From contig OX104127.1 of assembly GCA_944470555.2 (NCBI GenBank), positions 131,441,113 through 131,505,112 on the forward strand: a stretch of DNA of 64,000 bases. The letters run 5' to 3'. Positions 33,900 to 47,501 of this stretch are shown one piece after another; positions within the stretch are counted from its first letter, which is position 1; every line of letters begins with the position of its first letter. A program made the position numbers and the translations under genes. The notes under the pieces are model-generated. The model did no database searches and was not told the origin of the DNA. It saw nothing but the letters and a program-made list of their open reading frames with translations. The stretch is from Heterobilharzia americana (lineage: Eukaryota > Platyhelminthes > Trematoda > Strigeidida > Schistosomatidae).

Positions 33900-34680
33900 A
33901 ATTCCACAGGGTGCCTCTTAATAACCTTTTTGACGAACTGCAGTCGACTGGCATTCGTGACCCATGACTACGTTGGCCTAAATCATTTCCCGGTGATCTT
34001 ATTCAAGGAGTTAAAGTAAACTATACGCACCCTAAATCTGGCTACACAACTGATGGAACTATACAGTGTAGTGTCTTAGGGCCTGTGTTGCGTTCAACGC
34101 ACATTAAATGCATGCGTAACTGCTTCACCTCAGGGGAAGCATTCCTGTACGCCGATGATTTGAAGTTTGCATTTTCTTAGTGTACTCATGAAATATGCAA
34201 TGCTCGGATTACCGCTCAACGGGAACTAGGGGAACTTGCAACGTGTTAGGAGAGCCCTGCCTTAAGTCAAATATTTATAAATGTGGTTCACTTAGCACGG
34301 GCAGTGACAACTCCCTCTTTCCCTCGAGATTTTCGAACCAACGCTACCCAGACGTTCCTCAGTGCTGAAAACCGGCCTCAGATATTCTGGCCACCTAACA
34401 TTCTCCGAAAGAACGGCTTGCACTGGATCCAAGCCACGTAAATCCTCTGGATATATCTCCCGTAACGTTTATGGCGTGGAATCAAGAGTTTTACTCCACA
34501 AAATGTTCATCTATCCACTTGAAGAATACCGACGGCTTATTCGAAAGGGATTCCGTATACAAAGCAAAATGAAAGTCGGAGGGGTGCAAGGTCACCTCAA
34601 CCCATGGGCACCAGAGGCTGACTGCAGTCTGGGCTTAATAACCTCTTCAAGACGATGAGTCTGCAGTCCAGTTAGTGACT
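33900..34680 (+). mobile_element. Jockey/CR1-like RT remnant
   Basis: Rightward: LFDELQSTGIRDP, YTHPKSGYTTDGTIQCSVLG (34030), FTSGEAFLYADDLKFAFS (34130), then TQTFLSAENRP, SGHLTFSERTACTGSKPRK and ISRNVYGVESRVLLHKMF (34350-34510). The YADD box is intact but stops and frameshifts separate the blocks. No EN domain was found upstream. Confidence 0.7.
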
Positions 34681-34699
34681 ATCTCCGCTCCACGTTTGC

Positions 34700-37600
34700 G
34701 AAGTTTCCATAATCACTGGTTTGAGGTTTCTTAACAATTGAAATACTACGGGAAATCTAAGTCACAATCAAATCTAAGAGATCACTCTTGTATTCCTCAC
34801 TTCCAAGCAGCATACTTCCCAGTGCCTTATTGCATGTGACTTCATCAAATATAGGACAACCGGCAGCTAATATGCTTCATTTATGATGCTGCACACCTCA
34901 GCATAAAACATAAACGAATCCAAATTCATTGCCACTCGAACGGCAGTTCTTCCAGTACATAGTTCCCCGTGCCACAACGACTATTTCTGGTAGAATAAAT
35001 TTATATTTCTGCGGACGGTGACATTTAAAGAGCAGGAAATGCTTTAACTTCGACATCCACCTGAACCACAGGCTTGCAGAAGTCTATCCTCAAAATGGTC
35101 GAAGTGAGTCCTCTGTGATCACTGAAGCTATAAACCCGTTCGGACGTCTATCTGTCGAAACATCCAGCCATGCAGACGGGTTGAGCATGTCGGGCATTTG
35201 TAGCGCACACACTGAATATTATGTGTACTTTTTGCGGCCTAAAGGTGAAAAACAATGAATGAAAATTATCTAAACTCGCGAATTCTGCGTATGCACTGAA
35301 ATGAGACATTTTCACGCTCGCTTCATAACTTACGGACACTTCACATTATGGTACAGTTTAATGTCCTGCCTTCTGTACCCCTCAGGACCGCTTGAAATTT
35401 GTAGTTTTCTCAAACATGATCAATTTAATGATGCCTGTAAACCGCCTTCTCTCGTGGTGAATTCACAGAATTAGAACACGAATGTTTATTTATTTACGTT
35501 TTCGAAAAAATAATTCAATAGACGCTTTTACCAGAAACTTTTCTCAACACAGCCGTTATTATTAAACAGTGCGCTTTTTCTTTCTATGCTGAAATTAAGT
35601 CGAATGGCCTCAACTCAAATACGTTTCTTAGAGTGTCCAGGCTGATTTCTATGTGCAAAAGACCTGCGTTTAAGCAATGTAAGCTGATACCGCTCTTTTG
35701 TTCTATGCCTGTAATGAGTTGAGGCGTTGTTATTGGGATCTAATAGTTCCTTGCACATCCACTCTTCACTACAGTCTTCGACGAAGTGTTTAATCCAGCT
35801 TCATAAAATTGCCATGGGTACATTAATTATAAAACGACTTGCAATGCCTTGAAATCTGGTTTACCTAATTGGTAGTTTGGTATTTACAGTTCCCTCGCGC
35901 TTTTATTCATATGCCAGTATCTTTGATTAGTTGCTGTAGAGCTTGACCGCACGTGAATCTTATGTTCTTCCTGAACCAGATTTCTCCACCATCGCTCGCG
36001 GATTCAACCCTACACTAACTATTCACACACTTCTGCCAAACAATTTGCAGGATGGACTCAAACCAACTACCAACCAATTCAAATTCCCGGTGCAACATCT
36101 TTGTCACACGCTTAGCGCTAGCCAGGCTCACCGTTGGCACAGCTAATTGTAAAGTGGTGTTTCAAGCATACAGGATTTTCCATCTCAACTTAAGCCGAAG
36201 AGTCGTAGAAAATTAAATTTCGCCTCCGCTCAGAGTCTCACTTCTGGGTATTGAAAACACCGTGTACATACGCCTGATACTTGTTCACTTACAAGCGGTC
36301 GCTCATCTGCATAAGTATATACGACATCGAGCCATGGGAAGTCATGCATGTTAAAGTAGAACATATTTTTATTCACACTGGACACATTTAAATTTTAAGT
36401 GGTTAAAGCAAGTTTAGTAAGCATCCTTATAATGCAATTCAGCGCCGCTGAAGTGCACACACGCTTTTTGGCCTTGCAATTTTCAGAGTATTACGAGGGT
36501 TATCACAAGCGGTCGATGAAATAGCGTACCGTACAAAGACAAAAATGTGATCAAGACTAGGATGCATTGCGCACCAATCGAACTCAACAGCTCCTGTTGT
36601 CACAACTTGGGGGGGCCGTGAGACCAGGGTTCCTTAAGACAAACTACAAAGGTGACATCACGCATTTATTGTTTTTGTCCTAACAAGCCTTCAACCATCA
36701 GATAAACCACTTACCTCAAGGAGACCACTTGGAGCTACCTCACCTGTATCGCGTGGATTGAGACTCATCACCCACCATGTCGTGGAGATTAGTGAAGAGG
36801 GCAGTTTCACTGATAAGCCGGCAAAGTTCACCCTTTGAATCGGCATACTGATTGAAACTCACAGTAGCTGGGATTTTTCCAATTGACCCTTTTCCAACCC
36901 GAAAGTCATCAGACCTACTAGACATTTGGATGAGAACTGAGCAACATCAATGATCTTTATCTCGTTACCCATAGTTTACCATGCCTACCAAAGTAGTTGC
37001 TCCTCATGACACACAAGTTCAATGACCCATGCAACTGTCGGATGAGGCGGCCTGCTTAAAGCTTGAGCTTCTGGAGATTTTCAGCGGAGTACTACACCAT
37101 GGCCCTCCCTATCAGTTCGCTTTTATCGTTGAAATATTTCTTCTTGATAAACCATGTGGTCTGGCACTTATTTAAAAATTTTTTCGAACTATCATTTCTC
37201 AGGCTAAGAATGAAACAAAGATGAAATATTGTGCCAGATGGAAATGGACTTACAAATCCTCAAAATACAGCATATAATTATGCCAGGGATAACTATATCC
37301 ATTTTCAGATTTTAGCACAGGCTAATTGAACCACCGCCACTAAAATAACGCTCGATTTGCGTTCACTCTCCGTTTCAAATCAGTGCCTTTAATACTGTTA
37401 TTATTGACATTCCTCAGATGCAATAATTATTTCTTTAACAAATATTGAAGAGGTGGCGAATCTGTTGAAGTATTACATGCTAGGACTTTCTTACGGTATC
37501 ACACATTTTGTTTAGAATAACGCGACTGCTATTATCTTTCAAAATTTAGACGAAATCCTCTCTCAGTGTGCAAAATGATGGTTATCAGTGGGTCAGCGGC

Positions 37601-37840
37601 CACTGTAACGGTCCAATTCTAGTATAAATGTCTGATAAGTCTCCTGTGAATCAATGACTGACGGAGAAAATTTCAGACGAACAACCACTAATTTAACTTT
37701 TGGAAGAAGTAGATTCCGCATGCATGTCAGTCGCAGGTTGATTAGCCATTCTAAAATAAGTTTTCATGAAGTAACTTCAGTGTCTTTATGTTTCTCTGTC
37801 ATTCATTTATACCGGCACCAGACTTATCGCCTTCGCAGCC
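34700..37840. other. Unrecognised sequence
   Basis: Frames at 35943-36146 (+) and 36740-36925 (-) are open but unassigned. No tandem repeat or RNA gene seen. The base composition (less AT than the 38-43 kb stretch) suggests old transposon sequence. Confidence 0.4.
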
Positions 37841-37841
37841 A

Positions 37842-38173
37842 TTCAGAGTCACATACTTCCCTAGAATCAGTAACCTAAGGCTCGATGATGCCGACTTTTT
37901 TGGTTTCATGGGACTAACTGAGCTGAAGGCACCCGGCCGAGCATCCTCGCTTTTTGGCGCACTGTCGTGTTGCGTCGCACTACTCGTGACCGACCCTCTA
38001 GCCAGCTAGTTGGAACGTATCGGTATTTCGGTACGGCATCGCAAGTATACTATTCCATTTGGCTACTTTATTGTGTCTTTCCTTGGTCTCGTATTCATCA
38101 GTATATAAAAAGTACGAATAACTAATGATTGCCTTCTGTGTGCATCAAGTTCGTACGAGAACAACTCCTAAAA
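37842..38173 (+). mobile_element. Diverged solo LTR of the Gypsy family
   Basis: Homologous to the 344-base LTR from its start (TTCAGAGTCACATAC for TGTAGCGTCACACAC) to its end (TCCTAAA), with small deletions. Flanks AGCCA and AGCAG may be a decayed target duplication. Confidence 0.75.
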
Positions 38174-39320
38174 GCAGTTCTGTTTCCACCTAGAATTCCT
38201 TCATGACCGTTCAAAACCAGGTCTTCTCAAAAGGCTATAAATCAGTAAAAAGGGCTTGAGTGACAGTCGATACTAAATCTTATCTAAGAGAGTAAGCAAT
38301 GTGTTCAAGATGCATTGATGCTCTAATAGCTGTTCAAAAGCAATGTTCAGTTTGAAGGACACCGCCTTTCAGAATCATATTTGATCAAAGTTATGGTGCA
38401 GAAAATGACCGACAGTGAGTGTCGGGACAATACTAAAAGTTTCATGTGAATACATGACAGTTTTACAGATGTGACCATCCATGCCAACTAGTATTGACCA
38501 GTGAATTATCGCTTTTTGCCATAAATACCATCTTATACTTTCAAAAATATGTGGGAGGGCTTATGGGTAGGGTAGTGTGGATATGAATAATATTCATGTT
38601 TCCGAATAAAAATGTTTATCTTAGTAGAAATGTATCCACTTTCTGACGCTGGCAGAACTGATGTGATCTCAAAAAATTGATATAGTCCGGGCTAGATAAA
38701 ACGCATTAGTACGAGAAGTAAGACTGTATATCAAGAATCATAATATGACAGTCAAGCGAATTTTATCTCTCATTGCCTGAATGTTTATAGCAATTAGTGA
38801 ACGATTGGAAAATAAGAACTTCGACCAGAGACACTAGATAAACTTGACAGTCCTTCAGAGTAATCCCTATAACGTCATGCATTAAGTGTAGTCAGTTCTG
38901 CGGGCTAACAAATTTATTAACAACACACGAATCATATCAATGAAGACGTCGGAGTGAAAAGCCCTTCCACCGAGTATATTAATATAAAAAGAGCGAGCAA
39001 GGGATTTAATGGACCATAGGTCGGGATACTTATGCACTTAACAAGTGCGAATTCTTGACTTTGCTCCTAGTAATTACCAAAAACAATTATTTCGGTCTGA
39101 AAGAGGGAAACTATTCAACGGAGCCAAGTTAACACGATTCAGACAGGTTACTGAGTTGTTCTATTCAGTGTACCAAGCTTCTTAGAGTCACACACTGTCA
39201 AAAGTTATGTTTCAACAGTATCAAAACACGATTTAATGTGCTGAAATTTGTGGCACTATTAAACAATAACAAGCCATATTAAAACTACAAAAGTACCTCG
39301 ACAGTGCCACTGAGCGACTG

Positions 39321-39417
<97 letters not shown>

Positions 39418-42400
39418 ATAAGCAGCAACTGGCGTTTTTAGCACAATCTCGTTCTCCTTCCAGAATAAGTGCTTTGATCTGGTGCTACGCATTTATCAAG
39501 GAAGTAGATCACTGACTGTTACAGACGTGGTATATCACACTACCTAAAAGTAGTGGCCGTCCACTCCGTGGGAACTTACATTGAAATTTGAGGACAGCGA
39601 TATGTATAAAAGATATTTTGAAAGAGAAGTCAGGCATCTGATGTGGGCAATTACATTGCCATGAGGAATCTTAAAAACACTCGCCATGGTCTTGCACTTC
39701 ATTTAAAATAGGGACGACGGTAACTGCTGCCTAGCCGGCCTGATGGTAGGAACAGGAGTTCCACACCTATCTGCTGGACAGCGTAGCATGATTGCTATGG
39801 TATCTGAGTTATCTTAAATACTAGTACGTTCTAAGAATATTTCCCAAAAATATTTGAAAACTTACCTATAAAAAGTGGTAGAAAGAAACAATAGCTTAGG
39901 AGCCGATGGTATGTTGTGCCATGCACATAGTTTTACGACAGAACACCCTTCTGTAACGCGTATATTCTGCTGAGCGAATCACACTTTTGATCAAACAAAT
40001 TTATGTATTCTGGATTGATTACCTGATTTTACCTTCGCCAGAATCTTTATAACTTCACTATTTGATATACGACTTATGCGGTTTTTTTATTCGTCTACAG
40101 TGATTCAAAGATATCTAAAACTTCATTGTATATTGTTCAGCTGTTTCCTTTCTTCAGTTCACATGCATACATGTTCTCCAGGTGTTTGAAAAGTTAATTT
40201 ACAGGTTAATTTAATTTTGTCATTAACCTTCATTCGTCTGAAAGAACGATAAGACAAGTGTCTTGTTTATTGTTAGCCACAATGTTATAAACTTTCAGCC
40301 GCCTTCATTGAACAGCACCAGCCCAACTATACCAGTGACTAGATAGTTCACTCGCATTTGAACATGCTACGTTGGCGATGAACTTTATTATATACAGTCA
40401 ACTCGAAGATGTTGATATTGTGCCGCAGAATACATGTGTAGAAAGTGCGCAACTTAAGTTACATATGACACATCCGTTATGAGGAAAACAGTGCGACCTG
40501 AATCGGACAGAACTCAGCCTCAAAATTCAAAAGAACCAAAACCCAAGAATTAAATACGGGAGATCAAAACTACTAGTTTGCTACAATCGTACTGCTAATG
40601 TTGGATATCGTTTCCGTATGTGTTTGGTAGTAAGCGAAGTCTATAGGGACTAACCAACATGTAAATAGGTGTGCCACGAATCCTGCTTTGCACGTCGTTT
40701 AACATCCACATACAGTTGCTGTGACTAAAATCATGATTTAATTTGCAGACAATATATCTCTTTTCTTTAATGTTAAAGTGGTTAATAAAGCTGTGCAATC
40801 ATAAATACTCGATTAATAAATCACGGTGTTAGAAATTGTTTGAAGAGGAATGAAGTCCACGATTATTGCTAGGTCAAAATGAAACACTTAGAGGATCATT
40901 GTAAATGCATTCACTTCTGAAGGAGTGATTCAAGATTATTTCAAAAGTCTGAAGAACAAGGTCATATGAAATAATGTCATTTCTAATGACATTCAAGTGC
41001 TATTACGGATATGAAATTTATACATTTAACGAGTTGACGGATGTTGACCTTAACGCGAACATTATCGTTCGATTGTAGATGACTTAAGTGTATGTGACAA
41101 ATCTATAAGTGAGAAAGTCTAGTGACTTTCTACCAGATACCTGATTAATAGTGTACCTAAGCTGGGCTGCGACGACGGATGTCAACAGCTTTCTCTACAT
41201 CCATTCTCGAAGAGAAGGTTAGTTCTGAACTTTGCTCTTTTATATAGTTCGCTTCATGATGAAGCCTACAGCACCATAACACAATTAATTTTCATGACTT
41301 CATCTACCTATTCCTTGAGTAGGAAGGACTACCTAGTTTACATATTTAAGTTCATCACTTAGAACAAACGTTTTTACCATCTTTTAATCGAGGGCATACT
41401 CAGATATGTTCTCTTCCAGAACACTGGAATTAAAGTTATGAAGAGATAAGTTAAAGCATACTACAATCGGTATGCACTCCTATCTTCAACATTCGAAAGT
41501 GTTTGGCAAACCTTTGGGCTTAGCCAATGGGTACAGCTTTCAGAGTATCTTCTGAAATTGTGCCCAGTTTTGAATGTAATCAATCCTTCACAATTTCATC
41601 CTCCACTTTCTTCCGTTTACGGTTTGCAAACATATTTAATTAGGAGTTATAATACTGAATTAGAGACATTTACACCCTCCGCTTCTAGAATCTAGTGCAC
41701 TGGAATCTATTGTAAATCTGGCTGGATCTTGAAGGTCAAGAGACCTGCATCACTGGAACGAAAATGATTGTCTGGAAACAGTAACATGCTAGAGGCTGCA
41801 GTTCAATTGAATGACGATCAATATAAAAGGCTCAAATGCTTCACATTTGAAGCCTACTTAGCCATGATAAACGCTTCCACTTCGAAGAAAATAAAATATG
41901 GAGAATAATATTCTTAAAAAGTTCATAATATATATGCACCTTGAAGAAGGACATATATTACTGCAGCTAATTCACTATTATGCTGCACGCGTTTATCAGC
42001 GCAATGTTTAAGCTACTGATAAGTTGTAAGTAGTATACCTCCTATGATGAAAAATGTTTTGGCTCCGCACCTTAATTGGTTCCACCATTTGCTCCTGCTC
42101 CATTTCGCACCTTTTATTCCCGACATTTCAACCCCTTTTCCAGATGTTTAAAAAATAGCCTCGTGATTTGACTTGAGTTACTTGTAGTTTGGCCCTACGA
42201 TTTGTTCGATGTTTTCCGAAGAAAATATTGACTCGGATTTTGATGTCTACCAACAGCATTAAAATGAAAGCAGTGTTAAGAAAGTATATTAACAAAATTG
42301 TTACGTATGTAAGAAAGCACTTGAAGTGGTGAGTATGAAACTGTAATTATTCTTTGGTAGGCAGCAGTAAACGAGAAAATCATAGCTTAACACATTTATT

Positions 42401-43170
42401 TTCAGATATTCTCTTGAAACATTAAACAACCTTCAGTACGTATGTTCAAAAAATTATGCAATCTGTTATGTACCTTGAGTGAAATTAGAAATTTACGGAT
42501 TGTCGTTGAAACTATCTGCAAAACTGGTCGCCGTTAAATTGCCATTACTCTATTTATAAAACGTTCATATTATCCAAGTGAATCATACAGATAGTTATGT
42601 TCATCGTCATCTTCGTCATCATCTCTTTCTTCGCCTCTAATGTCTACCACTTCTTCTCCGATTTTAGTCACTTGATGATGATCCATTCTAGACAAAAAAG
42701 GGAACAAATAAGTGAATCGTCACTTCAAACTGCTAATCACGGTGTTCCGATTCTGCATTTGCCAGCATTTTCATCTAACGAAGCTATGTTGTCCAAGTAC
42801 TGCTGATCTACTTAGGAGCTTTCAGAGACACGGTCAATATTAGCAGAACAAGACGAGGCGTTTGAGACATCTGTAAACACATTCATGACAAAATTACGAA
42901 GGATGGAGAGAGTGCACATGCTTGTCGGGAATCAAATGATATACATAACTCACCTGATATAGCAACAGTGGCACTAGCACACCAGGTGTTTGAATATATA
43001 GCCTTTAAAGGCTGATAGGCTTAGCTGATACTCCTCTCATCGGTGGAAGACATTCCCATAAAACCTCGCGATTGACAGAGTAGAACGCCATATTCAGGTT
43101 AGGGCTTCGGTAAACGTTCCTGCGTTTCAGAAACTGGTGAAGGAAAGATATGTTGTCGAAACATTCTGAA
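38174..43170. other. AT-rich stretch without recognised genes
   Basis: About 5 kb with only short random frames, apart from the microsatellite at 39325-39414. Could be intergenic or a large intron of an unseen gene. Confidence 0.5.
39325..39414. repeat. Compound (CT)n(AT)n microsatellite
   Basis: About 41 bases of CT repeats run directly into about 48 bases of AT repeats. Confidence 0.95.
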
Positions 43171-43179
43171 ACTAGTCTG

Positions 43180-44450
43180 GTTTCTGGAGTTCAGTGAAAT
43201 CGAAGCTTCACTCAGGCGTCGGAAGATTACTTAGAATGGTCTCTTAGAAATCATGTCCGTCACTGATTGCTCTGTAGTTATCACATGAGGATTTCTCTCC
43301 TTTCTTGAGGACTGCAACAATCAGTGTTCTAGACGAGTCAGACAGGGTTAAGTTTGACCTCAATAACCTAGCAAACACATTAACTGGTCTAACCCACGAT
43401 CGTTGACTACCGTCCTAATATAACTCTGATGTGACTTCGTCAGGCTCTGCTTCTTTTCTCGTTTCCAGCCGTATACAGTCTTTTAAACATATACAATAGT
43501 GGAGGTTTCGCTTCGGTGTTTTATTCAGAACCAGACTGAATAGCGGGGAATCGGAGACTGGTTAAAAGCCAGTTTATCTGATTTCCTAAGTGCTCCGCCC
43601 ACTGCTCTAGACGTCTCTCCTACAAGTAAATCAAGAACCCATCCTTCGTGGAAATGGTTTTACTAACCACTGACCGTTTTGATTCGGTTCATCTGTTAAG
43701 TCTAAATAACTGTCTACTATTACCTGCCACTGCAGCCGTATCCATCCACTTAAGCTTCACTACCCATAAGTGCTACATGTCATTCAGTAGTTTCTCGTCG
43801 GTCTGCATCTAAGTTGCTTCCAATCCTCATTGTACTCACAGCCTACAAGAATGCATTCACGCGCATCTATTAATTCAGAAGAAGTTGCTCGGATCAATTT
43901 ATCCTTTGTAACCAAATTTTGAGAGACAGCTACGGTTTTCAACACTATTACCACAGCAGATTGGGGTCGGCACCAAGCTTCTTCAGGATGAATGACGTTG
44001 TCCTGTCCCGATAACTGTCTAATCAGTTTCTCACTTGCAATAGTCTTGCTGCCACAGTTTTTCTTCGTCCGTTTAGGCACAGCCACCTTTGCTCAAAACA
44101 ACGTCTGACCAGTATCCAAGCACGTGTTCCAAAAGGAGGGTCAATCTTCCACCAAAACTTTCCAGCGATAAACGATAACAATATGGTCTATCCATGTTCA
44201 ATGATGAGTTCCATGGGCTCCACGTCAGATAATATCTCTCTTTATGTCTGAATTTCATGCTGATCAGAAATAGATGGTTGTCTGATTGGAGTTGTAGCAG
44301 GAGCTTTCCATTAACGGTTCCTTCAACCGGGATTCTGAAAGCGGAACCTAAGTGCCTTTTTGCCATACATTTACATCGCTTGCTACGAATGAAAATCAGT
44401 GTTTCAAATAGAGAATGAATTGGTTGAGCTTTCCTTATTTGGCAAGTCAT
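43180..44450 (-). mobile_element. LINE family 1, EN C-terminus to RT start, heavily decayed
   Basis: Leftward: an EN relic with FRHKERYYLTWSPWNSS (about 44230); linker with KLIRQLSGQDNVIHPEEAW and RATSSELIDAREC (44040-43840), matching the linker at 11000-11230; and RT start relics at 43650-43200, including a region equal to VFKKGEKSS. Frames are broken many times. Confidence 0.75.
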
Positions 44451-44459
44451 ATCAGCCTT

Positions 44460-45482
44460 AGTGAGTCAGTAACCACTGAAATCTCTAGATATATGTAAAA
44501 GGCTTGCCTGACTTTCGCCAACTTACGGAGTTTATAGTGCCGGCATTATATGTTTTAGCCTATTGACAGCCAAGTGTACTATGCTGCAGTTTTCACTATT
44601 TTACTTTATGTCCGTGATACGCAAAGATTAAGCGTGAAAGATATTGGAGGACTTCAGGTGGTCAACCACTGTTGGCTTCGAAGCATTAGCTTTGTTATGA
44701 GAACCGCCAACAGAAGTCAGGCATAGAGTAAACGAGAAGCGTCAAGTGATGAGCTTGTGAGCATATATGGGCTCATTTGGCTAGTAGATTTCCTACGCAT
44801 GCAAATTCACTGATTGTCTGATAGTGTTTCAGAGTGAGCAATAGAAACTGTAATAAGTTTTTTTAAGAGATGTTTATGAAGAATAAGGGAATGGGTTGAA
44901 ATCTAAAGTCATCACCCAGAACTAATGAAATGTGGGCGTTGCTGATAAGAATGGATGTGAGTAGTATATGTTGAGGAGGTGGCAGAAATCATAGGGAATT
45001 ACCAGCAATGGGTTAGGATTCCGCCAAGAAAAACAAAAGAAACAAGGCAAGCGTATTAAGTACAAATCAAGAAAGAAGCAGAAGAGAAAATAAAGCATAT
45101 TTTGCAAACGATGGTTTTAGTGCAAGGTGAATCACATTTAACGACTGCTTGACCATTCGTTAACAATTCCCATTCCTTCCTGCATACCTGTCTTTTGCTT
45201 CTTTCAATGATACATGTCTACAAAAACAACGGCTGTCTCAGAAAGTCAAAATGACGAACGCAAAATCTCCAAGCCAACATTTTATATTCTTCCTCAACGT
45301 AACAGTTCAGACTTCACAGGTTTCTGATTTCGTACAATATCACACATGTGACTGGGAAATTATGACACCAATGTAGGTAAACTCAGCAAGCAAAGATGAT
45401 AGAGTTGCACTGAATTAAATTGACACACCCTCCGCATAATTACAGAGAATCAATCTGCATTGCTAACTTAGTATTTATAGTC
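44460..45482. other. Unrecognised spacer left of the inverted duplication
   Basis: Apart from the repeat at 44950-45190 nothing is recognised. It is not continuous with the LINE that fills the neighbouring arm. Confidence 0.4.
44950..45190 (+). repeat. Unnamed interspersed repeat, copy 2
   Basis: Matches 20280-20530 in order: TAGTATATGTTGAGG, ATTACCAGC, GAAAAGCAGAAGAG-like and GGTGCACAT/GGTGAATCACATT blocks. More A-rich than copy 1. Confidence 0.6.
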
Positions 45483-46802
45483 TATTGCTATAAATTGGAG
45501 AGCTTGAAAAGGTTGGGGAATTGTTGATTAACTGTTTTCCAATGGTGGAGAACTTCTCACTGGTTCGGAAACTCATTCTAATACAAATTGTAGCACTCCG
45601 TTCGGTGTCAAAAACTACTTTTCATCTCACGAAATCGCAAAAAGGAATACTCTACTAGCGATAAAAACAGCTGACCATGAAATAACATGTAGTATTCATA
45701 AAACCAGTGGATTCTTCGTTTATAACTTCCTTATCTTAAATTATGCAATTCAAAGATGAGTAACACTAGGAACTACTGTCCCGAAAAAAACCAACTCAAC
45801 GAAACAAATGAAAGATAGTGAAGGCAACCTAGTTACCAAAGAAGAAGAAACAAAGGAAACAATCGCCTGACCACTTCAAAAAACTCTTGAATCGACCACT
45901 ACCACCACCACCTGCAACTCGTCCAGAAATACCACCGGCAGCCCAGCCACAGAATTACCAGTGAACACAACCCCTCCAACAAAAGCAGAAGTGAAGTTCA
46001 GATCTCCATAAACCTGCTGAAATCAGGGAAAGCAGCACGACCAAATGGAATTCCTCGAGAAGCACTGAAACTAGACACAGAGACAACATCGGACGTCCTC
46101 ACACCGCTATTGCAGAAGGTTTGCAAGGAATGAAGGGTACCTTCTCACTGACTGGAAGAAGGGCTACCTTGACAAACTCGAAAAGAAGTGCGACCCAAGT
46201 CTCCGCAAGAACTGGCGGGGAATCATGCTGGTGTCCAACCCAAGCAAAATATTCAACCACATCATCCTGGGGAAACTAAAGGATGCGCTAGCTTCAAAAT
46301 TACGACCGGAACAGGCTGGTTGGCTGGCTGGCTGGCTGGCCAGCTTCAGGAACAACAAATCATGTGCGGACCAAATTGCAGCGCTACACTCAGCTACGCA
46401 TCATCATAGAACACAGTATAGAATGCCAGTCAACTCTCTATCTTACCTCAACTTCATCGACTTTGAAGAGAACTTCGACAGCCTCGACCGAGAAGTAATT
46501 TGGCAGCTGCTCCTTCAACACCACAGTCTCACTGCCACAAACATTTATCAATCTCATTCAACAACTATATGATGGATGACGACGCCACATGCGAAGTGAT
46601 TCACAATGGAAAGCTGAGTGACGCCTTTGAAGTGAAGACAGGAGTAAGACAAGATTGCCGCCTTCTATCACCAATCATCTTCCTGATTGTGGTCAACTGT
46701 ACTGGAATGGACTGGACTGGATCATGTAACAAACTGTGAGTGGCGAGAAGATTGGCATACGCTGGCTGGACGGATGAGAAGACCCCAGAAGAAGGTTTGG
46801 AT

Positions 46803-46866
46803 TTCGCCGCCGCCACCGCCGCCGCCGCCTATGATGATGATGATGATGATGATGATTTATGCCTAA
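46803..46866 (+). repeat. (GCC)n(GAT)n run replacing the RT catalytic box
   Basis: Read in the RT frame it gives FAAATAAAAYDDDDDDDD followed by LCLM, where the intact family member has FADDLCLM. The mirror copy is at 50947-50998. Confidence 0.9.
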
Positions 46867-47255
46867 TGTCTTGTTGCATAAACTCAAAGATCTACAGGCA
46901 GAAACCAACAAGTTGACGGAAGAGGCAAGGTAGAGAAGACGGGACTTCCTTAAGGTGAATGTAGAGAAGACGGAGGTGATGAAGATACCCAACCATCAAC
47001 AACAACAACAACAACAGTGACAACAACAACAACAACAACAACAACAGCGACAACAACGACAGGAACAACAAGCATCAATCACCACCACCGAAAGAAACCT
47101 AAAGGAAGTAGTCTCTTTCACCTACCACCTACCCAGGCTGGGCAGCATCGTTTCAACTACAGGTGGCACAGACACAGATGAGGACGTCAAAGCCAGAATC
47201 GGAAAGACGTCAAGACAGGCCATCATCAATCTGAAACCAGTGTGGAGATCTACTT

Positions 47256-47345
47256 CACTACACTACACTACACTACACTACACTACACTACACTACACTA
47301 CACTACACTACACTACACTACACTACACTACACTACACTACACTA
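47256..47345 (+). repeat. (CACTA)n pentamer array
   Basis: About 18 copies inside the LINE 3' part. The mirror array in the right arm (about 50466-50530) has about 13 copies. The full-length copy has only CACTGCACT at this place. Confidence 0.95.
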
Positions 47346-47476
47346 CTATACTACACTCAGCATGAAGCGTGAACAACATCCAGATTTTCAACACTAATTC
47401 AGTCAAGTAAGTCAGTGCTTCTATGTGATGGTTGAGAGACTTGGCGGCGAGTTACGAAAAGCATTTCCAACAAACT

Positions 47477-47501
47477 ACACACACACACACACACACACAC
47501 A
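47477..47501 (+). repeat. (CA)n microsatellite in LINE 3' part
   Basis: About 12 CA units. Also present in the right arm (near 50313) and in the deleted copy near 58061, but not in the full-length copy, marking a subfamily. Confidence 0.9.

Noticed and set aside
46693..46992. Frame with His8 and Arg-rich runs (also at 50811-51110)
   Set aside because: Antisense reading of the (GCC)n(GAT)n run in a dead LINE; not a protein.
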